In this document: positions 28,664-35,250 of the stretch, in pieces
Layout of the letters: each line of letters opens with the position of its first letter
Numbering within the stretch: position 1 is the stretch's first letter
DNA from: Cellulomonas sp. KRMCY2
GTDB taxonomy: Bacteria > Actinomycetota > Actinomycetes > Actinomycetales > Cellulomonadaceae
DNA: 64,000 bases
NCBI RefSeq assembly: GCF_000526515.1
Contig: NZ_JAGF01000001.1
Span: forward strand, 806,001-870,000
Reading direction: 5' to 3'
Made by a program: the position numbers and the translations under genes
The notes under the pieces: model-generated
What the model was told of the DNA's origin: nothing
The model's database searches: none
Seen by the model: the letters and a program-made list of their open reading frames with translations, nothing else

Positions 28664-29278
28664 ATGCCGGAGCACCAGCGCGATCGCACAGTGGCCGACC
28701 TGGCACGTGATCGGGGGCCCGCTCTGACGAGCTACGCCTACCTGCTCACCGGGGACGTGGCCGCAGCACAGGACCTCGTCCAGGACGCCTTCGTCAAGGT
28801 CTTCGTCCGATCCCGGTCGGGTCTCGGCCAGGGCGTGGCGGAGGCGTATGTCCGGCGGACCATCCTGACCCTGTTCGTCGACGGCTACCGGCGTCGTCGG
28901 CGCTGGGCCTCGGTCCGCCACCTCGTGGCCACCGAGGATCTGGGCGCCGACCCGGAGGCGTCCGTCGCGGACCGCATCGACCTGCGGGCCGCCCTGGCGA
29001 CGCTCGCCCCGCAGGAGAGGGCGAGCGTCGTGCTGCGCTTCTACGAGGACCTGACCGTCCCGGAGATCGCCGAGCAGATGCAGGTCTCGGCCGGATCGAT
29101 CAAGCGGTATCTCAGCAACGCCGTGCACAAGCTCGAGGTGGTCCTGGGCCCGGTCGAGGCGCCGGCCGACGACGTGGAGGTTGCCGTGCTCGCCCGGGCC
29201 CCTGCACTGCCCCCGACGTCCGCGCCGCCCGAGCGCACGACCCCCGGCACGACCACGACGACCAGGAGCCGACCATGA
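28664..29278 (+). CDS. SigE-family RNA polymerase sigma factor, module 5
   Basis: A 204-residue SigE-family factor. Region 2: GPALTSYAYLLTGDVAAAQD, LVQDAFVKVFVR; linker DGYRRRRRWASVRHL; region 4: LAPQERASVVLRFYEDLTVP, EIAEQMQVSAGSIKRYLSN. Nearly the same as module 3 through region 4, so these two are probably the youngest duplicates. The tail is extended by about 35 residues rich in Pro and Thr. Overlaps its partner by ATGA. Confidence 0.93.
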   Translation: MPEHQRDRTVADLARDRGPALTSYAYLLTGDVAAAQDLVQDAFVKVFVRSRSGLGQGVAEAYVRRTILTLFVDGYRRRRRWASVRHLVATEDLGADPEASVADRIDLRAALATLAPQERASVVLRFYEDLTVPEIAEQMQVSAGSIKRYLSNAVHKLEVVLGPVEAPADDVEVAVLARAPALPPTSAPPERTTPGTTTTTRSRP

Positions 29279-30645
29279 GCTTCAACCTCGAGCAGGGTCT
29301 GCACGACCTCGGCGACGCACCGGACGTGCGCTCGGCGACTGTCGCTGTCGACACCGTGCTCCACCGGGTGCACCGGCAGCGCGTCGTGCGCGGAACCACC
29401 TACGGCGTCGTCGGGACGGGTGCCGTGACGGCCATGGCCTTCGGGGGCCTCGCTCTCGCGCAGCACGACCGTCAGACTCCGGTCGAGCCGGTCGTCGTGC
29501 CCACGCCGACGGTCACCGTGACACCGACGCCGACGACCACGCCGACGCCCGGCCCGAGCCCGACGCCCTCCACCACACCCTCCACCGCAGCGGGCTCGTG
29601 GCAGCTGGAATGGGACCGGTGCGGCGTCGACATGAAGGACGCCCCGCTGCTGTGGGACCGGTCCGACTACTACTGGCGGCCGGCGGCCGAGGGAGCCGAG
29701 GCCGCTGTCGGTGGGCCGGCCACCGGGACGATCGCGCTCCTGAAGTCCGGCTGGTCCGAGCACGTCGACGCGCGCGTCGTCAACGGCTTCGTCGTGCAGA
29801 CCGACAAGGCCACCGGGGCACGACCCGTCGTCGGCGTCGTCTCCGCGGCACCGCAGGGTCAGGCCAGCGGCGAGACCGACGTCGACGGCTTGCCGGTCGA
29901 CGTGAAGGTCCGCCTGGCGTCGTGCGCAGGGCAGCCGGAGCGGACGTCGCTCGACGACGGCTTCTACGACATCTACCTCGAGACGGAGATCACCACCGCC
30001 GAGGGGACCGTCGTCACGACCTACGGGCGGCTCCCGCTGGTGGTGGGCGACCCGTACGTCGCACCGACCCTGACCACCGGCGACCCGTGGCCGACGGACT
30101 TCGGCTGGTCCACGCTGGACACCCTCCCCGCATGCGGTGCGGAGTACTGGGGGCAGAGCTCGTCGTTCGACCTCTTCCGGATCTCGGCCCACGCCCGCTA
30201 CGACGGCTCGTCGGTGATCGCCGACGTGACCGGCTACAACACGGCCGGCTACGCACGCGAGGCCGCTGTGGGCGAGCCGATCCTCGTCGTGATGAAGGAC
30301 GGGGTCATCGTCGCGAAGACGACCACGCGGCCGGGCGCCTTCGCCCTCGCCGACTGGACCGAGGGCGACTCCGTCACCCGGACCGTGTCGGTGCCTGCGG
30401 TGACCTGCACCGCGATCGGGGACCTGCCGGCCGGATCGCCGCTGCCCCCCGGGACGTACGGGATCACCGTGTTCCAGGACCTGTACTACCTGCCGAACCT
30501 GGACTGGACCGGGGCCATCTACGGCGGGAGCCCCCTGCTCGTCATCCCCGGGGCGCCCGATCCCGTCGTCACGGGTCCCGAGGCGACGCCGACCGCGGCA
30601 CCGACCCCTGAGGTCGGTCCGACGCCCCTGGTCACCGGCCCCTGA
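29275..30645 (+). CDS. Single-pass membrane partner of sigma module 5
   Basis: A 456-residue protein. Head MSFNLEQGLHDLGDAPDV, basic HRVHRQRVVRG, helix at about 42-62, Thr-Pro linker (VTVTPTPTTTPTPGPSPTPS). The two-part ectodomain has Cys-Gly (WDRCGVDM), further Cys (VRLASCAGQP, LPACGAEYWG, VTCTAIGD), the FGWSTL motif shared with partner 3, and LPPGTYGITVFQ. The C-terminus after this motif is another Pro/Thr-rich stretch. It is the last gene of the array and converges on the bldG-like gene after only 16 bases. Confidence 0.74.
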   Translation: MSFNLEQGLHDLGDAPDVRSATVAVDTVLHRVHRQRVVRGTTYGVVGTGAVTAMAFGGLALAQHDRQTPVEPVVVPTPTVTVTPTPTTTPTPGPSPTPSTTPSTAAGSWQLEWDRCGVDMKDAPLLWDRSDYYWRPAAEGAEAAVGGPATGTIALLKSGWSEHVDARVVNGFVVQTDKATGARPVVGVVSAAPQGQASGETDVDGLPVDVKVRLASCAGQPERTSLDDGFYDIYLETEITTAEGTVVTTYGRLPLVVGDPYVAPTLTTGDPWPTDFGWSTLDTLPACGAEYWGQSSSFDLFRISAHARYDGSSVIADVTGYNTAGYAREAAVGEPILVVMKDGVIVAKTTTRPGAFALADWTEGDSVTRTVSVPAVTCTAIGDLPAGSPLPPGTYGITVFQDLYYLPNLDWTGAIYGGSPLLVIPGAPDPVVTGPEATPTAAPTPEVGPTPLVTGP

Positions 30646-30661
30646 GCGAGGCCCGTGCGAC

Positions 30662-30997
30662 TCAGGTCGCGAGCGCCTCGTCCACTGTCGAGTGGATGGA
30701 GAAGACCTGGGTCAGGGCGGTGATCCGGAAGACCTTGAGGATCTTCTCCTGGTCGATCACGAGCTGGAGGTCACCGCCGAGCGTGCGCACCTTCTTCAGC
30801 GCACCGACGAGGACGCCGAGACCGGTCGAGTCCATGAACTTGACCTGGGTCAGGTCCACGACGAGGTCCGTGTGATCGCCGTCGATCAGCGACGCGAGCT
30901 CCTCGCGCAGTGCCGGCGCCGTGTACACATCGATCTCACCCGTGACGTCGACCACGGTCCGGTCGCCGCTCGCGCGGCTCGTGACAGACACGTCCAC
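30662..30997 (-). CDS. bldG: STAS-domain anti-sigma factor antagonist, BldG/RsbV type
   Basis: A 111-residue single STAS domain. The phosphorylatable serine lies in [18 protein letters not shown], the usual D-S-T/S-G-L-G motif that a cognate RsbW-like kinase modifies. GTG 30997 ([16 protein letters not shown]) has AGGAGG six bases upstream; the longer open frame is rejected. In Streptomyces bldG stands between an anti-sigma gene and a large helicase. Here the helicase lies further on, but no RsbW-like kinase gene is adjacent. The symbol is by family and synteny. A direct link to the neighbouring SigE-family array is not expected mechanistically, since STAS antagonists act on SigF-type anti-sigmas. 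Confidence 0.88.
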   Translation of the reverse strand: MDVSVTSRASGDRTVVDVTGEIDVYTAPALREELASLIDGDHTDLVVDLTQVKFMDSTGLGVLVGALKKVRTLGGDLQLVIDQEKILKVFRITALTQVFSIHSTVDEALAT

Positions 30998-31150
30998 ACC
31001 GGCCTCCTCGTCGTCTCGGGCTCCGAGAGCCCGCTCATTGAAACCAACCACGCCTGAACCCCACCACGCGGTGCCCGGTGCGTCACCCGGCCCCGCCCGT
31101 ACGAATGATCGCACCTGGGCAGGCCCTGCGGGACACCAACCCGCGTGGCG

Positions 31151-31807
31151 TCAGGCGGATCCGGGCACCGTGGGCTCGACGGCGTCGACCACCACGTGGT
31201 CACGGACGCCCATGATGGCCAGGTTCTCCCGCAGGCGGGTGATGTCGTCGTCGGTCAGCACGGAGCGGTCGACGGTCGTGCGGACCTGCAGCTCGACGCC
31301 CGAGTCCAGCGCGAGGCGCAGGCTGGCGAAGGCCTTGTGCGCGCTGGATGCGACGCCGGTGATCGCCTTGTAGAGAGTCGCAGGGGCCTTGATCTCGAGC
31401 ACGACCCGGTCCGCGAGGGAGAGCACCGCCGCGAGTCGCTGCGGGTAGGAGCCCGAGGTGTGCAGCGCGACCGGGAGCCCGATCTCGCGCATCTGCTCCA
31501 TCGCGTCGGCGAGACCGTCCTGCCTGGTCGGCTCGCCACCGGAGAACACGACGCCGTCGAGCCCGCTGCGCGAGCGCATCACGACCGCGCGCACGTCCCG
31601 CCACGGGATGACGCCGGGCTGCATCGGGCTGCGCAGCTCCGGGGTCTCGCAGTAGGTGCACTCCCAGGGGCAGCCCTGGAGCAGCACCGTCAGGACGGTG
31701 CGTCCGGGCCAGTCGACCACCGACGACGCGGTCCAGCCGGCGATCTGCAGACGGTCGGCCGACCAGAGCACCTCGGGCGAGATCGAACGGAGCGGAGGCG
31801 TGGTCAT
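31151..31807 (-). CDS. Anaerobic ribonucleoside-triphosphate reductase activating protein (radical SAM), copy 1
   Basis: A 218-residue radical-SAM activase. The cluster motif is CPWECTYC (C-x3-C-x2-C) in LLQGCPWECTYCETPEL. The glycine-rich SAM motif VVFSGGEPTRQ and the later strand VVLEIKAPATLYKAITG are intact. It would generate the glycyl radical on NrdD. It is second to the copy at 31957-32730 in the same direction and shares the blocks LQIAG, DWPGR, VFSGGEPTRQ-GLADAM and ITG/VTGV-SSA. It lies downstream with about 150 bases and a minisatellite between. Confidence 0.85.
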   Translation of the reverse strand: MTTPPLRSISPEVLWSADRLQIAGWTASSVVDWPGRTVLTVLLQGCPWECTYCETPELRSPMQPGVIPWRDVRAVVMRSRSGLDGVVFSGGEPTRQDGLADAMEQMREIGLPVALHTSGSYPQRLAAVLSLADRVVLEIKAPATLYKAITGVASSAHKAFASLRLALDSGVELQVRTTVDRSVLTDDDITRLRENLAIMGVRDHVVVDAVEPTVPGSA

Positions 31808-31918
31808 GGTCCGGGGGTCCCCTCGTGAGCCGGGCAGCGCGCAGCGCGGGCTGCTCCTCCAGTGTCACGAGGGTCAGGCCGCGCGCCGCGGACCAACGTC
31901 CCTGCGGAGGCCCTCCCA

Positions 31919-31982
31919 GGTGTCTCATCCACGCGGTGTCTCATCCACGCGGTGTCTCATCGACGTGGTGTCTCATCGACGT
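31919..31982. repeat. Tandem repeat, 16 bp unit, four copies
   Basis: GGTGTCTCATCCACGC twice, then GGTGTCTCATCGACGT twice. The last units overlap the 3' end of the activase gene at 31957, where they encode its final residues. Confidence 0.92.
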
Positions 31983-32730
31983 GCCAGGCAATCCCAGCAT
32001 GCGGAACTGGCGGGGTCGCTGGGCCGGCTGCGGCCGTCGGGGCCGCTGGGCCCGCTGCGGTCGTCGGGGCCGCCGGGCCCGGACCGGACCGGTGTGCGGT
32101 GAGTGCAGCCGCGTAGTCCGATCGGGTGCCCTCGGGCCGGACCTCCTGGAGCACGTGGTCGCGGACCCCGAGGTCACGCAGCGTCGCACCCAGACGTGCG
32201 ACGTCGTCATCGTCCAGGACTGTCGGGTCCACCGTCGTGCGCACCTGGACGTCGACGCCGGAGTCCAGCACGAGGCGCAGCGAGGCGGACGCACGCTGCG
32301 CGCTCGAGCCGACGCCGGTCACCGCCCGGTACAGGTCGGCGGGCGCCTTGACGTCGAACCCGATCCAGTCCACCAGGGGCAGGATCGCGGCCAGCCGCCC
32401 GGGGTACGCGCCGCCGGTGTGCAGGCCGACGGCGAAGCCCGCCGTCCGGACCTCCGTCATCGCGTCGGCGAGCCCGGCCTGGCGGGTCGGCTCGCCACCG
32501 GAGAACACGACGCCGTCGAGCAGACCGCTGCGCCGGGCGAGCAGCCCTCGGATCGCCGACCAGGCCACGACGCCCGCGGTGCGCGGGTCGATCAGGTCCG
32601 GGTTGTGGCAGTAGGTGCACCGCCACGGGCAACCCTGCAGGAAGACCGTCGCCACCAGCCGACCCGGCCAGTCGCAGGTCGACAACGGCGTGAGTCCGGC
32701 GATCTGCAGGGTGTCCGCAGGCCTGGCCAT
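31957..32730 (-). CDS. nrdG: Anaerobic ribonucleoside-triphosphate reductase activating protein (radical SAM), copy 2
   Basis: A 257-residue radical-SAM protein directly behind nrdD, two bases apart, and therefore the probable true NrdG. Motifs: FLQGCPWRCTYCHNPDL, VVFSGGEPTRQAGLADAM, GFDVKAPADLYRAVTG. Compared with copy 1 it has a C-terminal Ala/Pro/Gly extension (GPAAPTTAAGPAAPT), encoded partly by repetitive DNA near 32025-32090, and ends inside a 16-bp minisatellite. ATG 32730 follows the nrdD stop closely, so the two are co-transcribed. Confidence 0.88.
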   Translation of the reverse strand: MARPADTLQIAGLTPLSTCDWPGRLVATVFLQGCPWRCTYCHNPDLIDPRTAGVVAWSAIRGLLARRSGLLDGVVFSGGEPTRQAGLADAMTEVRTAGFAVGLHTGGAYPGRLAAILPLVDWIGFDVKAPADLYRAVTGVGSSAQRASASLRLVLDSGVDVQVRTTVDPTVLDDDDVARLGATLRDLGVRDHVLQEVRPEGTRSDYAAALTAHRSGPGPAAPTTAAGPAAPTAAAGPATPPVPHAGIAWHVDETPRR

Positions 32731-32732
32731 GG

Positions 32733-34952
32733 TCAGCCCTCCATCCTCAGGCCCCGTCCCTGGACCGCGCTCGGCACCGGCACGAGGGCCGGGCGGACCG
32801 CGTCCTCACGGAAGGGCCGCCGCTCGGCATGCTCACCCAGCTTCCCGACGTTGAAGGAGGTCACCGGCCGGTGGTAGCCCATCACGCGGGTCCACACCTC
32901 GCAGGCGACCGGCGCAGACGAAGGATCGGCCGCCGCGCACTCGGGGCAGGTGGGCTGCTCGCCGGCGAGGTAGCCGTGCGTCGGGCAGATCGAGAAGGTC
33001 GGCGTGATCGTGATGTACGGCAGCCGGAACGCCGTCAGCGCCCGCCTGACCAGCTCACGGCAGGCGCGCGCGCTGGACATCTGCTCCGACATGTACAGGT
33101 GCAGCACGGTGCCCCCGGTGTACTTGGTCTGCAGCTCGTCCTGCCGCTCAAGGGCCTCGAACGGATCGTCCGTGAAGCCGACCGGCAGCTGGGAGGAGTT
33201 GGTGTAGTACGGGTTGGTGTCGGTGCCCGCCTGCAGGATGTCGCTGAACCTCTTGCGGTCCTCCTTGGCGAACCGGTAGGTCGTGCCCTCGGCCGGCGTC
33301 GCCTCGAGGTTGTACAGGTGGCCCGTCGCCTCCTGGAACTCCACCATCCGGGCGCGGACGTGGTCGAGCACCCGGACGGCCAGGGCATGGCCCGACGCGG
33401 TGCTGATGTCGTGCTCGTCGCCGGTGTGGTTGCGGATCATCTCGTTGAGGCCGTTGACGCCGATCGTCGAGAAGTGGTTGCGCAGGGTGCCGAGGTACCG
33501 CTTCGTGTACGGGAAGAGCCCCTCGTCGATGTACCGCTGGATGACCTTCCGCTTGACCTCGAGGGAGTCCCTCGCCAGCTCGAGGAGCCGGTCGAGCGCC
33601 CGCAGCAGAGCAGCCTCGCCGGCAGTGTCGCCGGCTGCCTCGGCGCGGGGGTGCAGGTAGCCCAGCCGGGCGCAGTTGATGGTGACGACGCCGAGCGAAC
33701 CGGTCTGCTCGGCCGAGCCGAACAGGCCGTTGCCGCGCTTGAGCAGCTCCCGCAGGTCCAGCTGCAGCCGGCAGCACATCGAGCGGATCTGGTTCGGCTC
33801 GAGCTCGGAGCTGATGAAGTTCTGGAAGTACGGCAGCCCGTAGCGGGCCGTCATCTCGAAGAGCCGCTCGCTGTTCGCGCTCTCCCAGTCGAAGTCCTTC
33901 GTGATGTTGTACGTCGGGATCGGGAAGGTGAAGACGCGTCCGCTGGCGTCCCCGGCGGTCATCACGTCGATGTAGGCACGGTTGACCAGGTCCATCTCGG
34001 TCTGCAGGTCGCCGTAGGTGAACGCCTGCTCGACCCCGCCGATCACCGGGACCTGGTCCCGCAGGTCCGCCGGGCAGGTCCAGTCGAACGTCAGATTCGT
34101 GAAGGGTGTCTGGGTGCCCCATCGGGACGGCACGTTGAGGTTGTACACGAGCTCCTGGACGGCCTGCCGCACCTGGTCGTAGCCGAGCCCGTCGACCCGG
34201 ACGAAGGGTGCCATGTAGGTGTCGAACGAGCTGAAGGCCTGCGCTCCGGCCCACTCGTTCTGCATGGTGCCGAGGAAGTTGACGATCTGTCCGACGGCCG
34301 AGCTGAGGTGCCGGGGCGGCCCGGCCTCGACCTTGCCCGGGACGCCGTTGAGACCCTCGGTCAGCAGCATGCGCAGCGACCATCCGGCGCAGTAGCCGGC
34401 GAGCATGTCCAGGTCGTGGATGTGCAGGTCGCCCTCCCGGTGCGCGCGCCCCACCTCGGGGTCGTAGACGTGCGAGAGCCAGTAGTTGGCGGTGACCTTG
34501 CCCGACGTGTTCAGGATCAGGCCGCCGAGCGAGTAGCCCTGGTTCGCGTTGGCGTTGACCCGCCAGTCACTGCGGTCCAGGTACTCGTTGATCGAGCTGC
34601 CCACCTCGACGACGGTGCGGGCGTCGCTGCGCAGCCGGGCGTGCTGCTCGCGATAGGCGATGTAGGCGCGGGCCGTGGTCGTCCAGCCACCCGCGAGCAG
34701 GGCCTCTTCGACCGCGTCCTGGACGTGCTCGACCTGCGGGTAGTCGGCCTCCTCCTGGACGAGCCGCGCCGTCACGCGCGCTCCGAGCGCCGCGGCCGCT
34801 GCGGCATCGACCTCACCGGTCGCGGCACCGGCCCGGGCGACAGCGGCCACGATCCGGTCGACGTCGAAGGCTGCGGTGGCGCCGGACCGCTTGATGACGC
34901 CGGTCGGTGCGGCCTGTGGCAGCGTCTGATCGGGCAGCACGTCGTCGGGCAT
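32733..34952 (-). CDS. nrdD: Anaerobic ribonucleoside-triphosphate reductase, class III
   Basis: A 739-residue glycyl-radical enzyme that makes dNTPs without oxygen. The N-terminus (GVIKRSGATAAFDVDRIVAA) is an ATP-cone for allosteric control. The glycyl radical site is Gly692 in TRVMGYHRPVTSFNVGKLGE. A zinc-type Cys set lies in CPTHGYLAGEQPTCPECA just before it. ATG 34952 follows GAGGAG; the open frame runs upstream to 35330 only because a 15-bp repeat keeps it open. The leader carries that repeat array and an inverted repeat. Its presence implies growth or survival without oxygen. Confidence 0.95.
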   Translation of the reverse strand: MPDDVLPDQTLPQAAPTGVIKRSGATAAFDVDRIVAAVARAGAATGEVDAAAAAALGARVTARLVQEEADYPQVEHVQDAVEEALLAGGWTTTARAYIAYREQHARLRSDARTVVEVGSSINEYLDRSDWRVNANANQGYSLGGLILNTSGKVTANYWLSHVYDPEVGRAHREGDLHIHDLDMLAGYCAGWSLRMLLTEGLNGVPGKVEAGPPRHLSSAVGQIVNFLGTMQNEWAGAQAFSSFDTYMAPFVRVDGLGYDQVRQAVQELVYNLNVPSRWGTQTPFTNLTFDWTCPADLRDQVPVIGGVEQAFTYGDLQTEMDLVNRAYIDVMTAGDASGRVFTFPIPTYNITKDFDWESANSERLFEMTARYGLPYFQNFISSELEPNQIRSMCCRLQLDLRELLKRGNGLFGSAEQTGSLGVVTINCARLGYLHPRAEAAGDTAGEAALLRALDRLLELARDSLEVKRKVIQRYIDEGLFPYTKRYLGTLRNHFSTIGVNGLNEMIRNHTGDEHDISTASGHALAVRVLDHVRARMVEFQEATGHLYNLEATPAEGTTYRFAKEDRKRFSDILQAGTDTNPYYTNSSQLPVGFTDDPFEALERQDELQTKYTGGTVLHLYMSEQMSSARACRELVRRALTAFRLPYITITPTFSICPTHGYLAGEQPTCPECAAADPSSAPVACEVWTRVMGYHRPVTSFNVGKLGEHAERRPFREDAVRPALVPVPSAVQGRGLRMEG

Positions 34953-34960
34953 GGCTCTCC

Positions 34961-35065
34961 TCTGTCGGTTACTGGTCTGTCGGTTACTGGTCTGTCGGTT
35001 ACTGGTCTGCCTGTTGCTGCTCTGCCTGTTGCTGCTCTGCCTGTTGCTGCTCTGCCGGCTACTGC
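34961..35065. repeat. Tandem repeat, 15 bp unit, seven copies, in the nrdD leader
   Basis: Three copies of TCTGTCGGTTACTGG, three of TCTGCCTGTTGCTGC and one TCTGCCGGCTACTGC, contiguous. The array begins nine bases before the nrdD start codon on the minus strand, so it overlaps the ribosome-binding region (GAGGAG) and most of the probable 5' leader. Confidence 0.93.
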
Positions 35066-35079
35066 GTGGGGCGCGGACT

Positions 35080-35117
35080 ACATCTAGTATCTGCCGGTCA
35101 ATCCGGCTACTAGATGT
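35080..35117. promoter_or_regulatory. Inverted repeat operator candidate upstream of nrdD (NrdR-like)
   Basis: ACATCTAGTA at 35080-35089 is a perfect inverted copy of TACTAGATGT at 35108-35117, 18 bases apart. It lies between divergent nrdD and the helicase, in a notably AT-rich patch for this genome. NrdR regulators bind paired boxes before nrd operons. The half-sites here contain ACA...TAGT and are 26 bp centre to centre, not the usual 31-32, so NrdR is possible but not established. Confidence 0.5.
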
Positions 35118-35250
35118 GCCAATCTTGGCGCGGACGCTGGACTGGGCGAGGGACCTTCGTCCTCGCAACCGTGGGGCGCGCGGATCGTGGGCCGATCGTC
35201 TGCGGATCGCCCGCGAGTCCCTGCGGATCGCCGGGTGGGAGGATCGACGG

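Noticed and set aside
31881-31905. CAACGTCC before the activase region as a seventh ECF promoter
   Set aside because: No CGTC-like element at the fixed distance, and it faces away from the minus-strand genes.
34951-35250. Leu/Cys-rich N-terminus for the DUF1998 helicase
   Set aside because: It is the 15-bp nrdD-leader repeat read in the helicase frame; a GTG with GGGAGG at 35251 begins the conserved protein.
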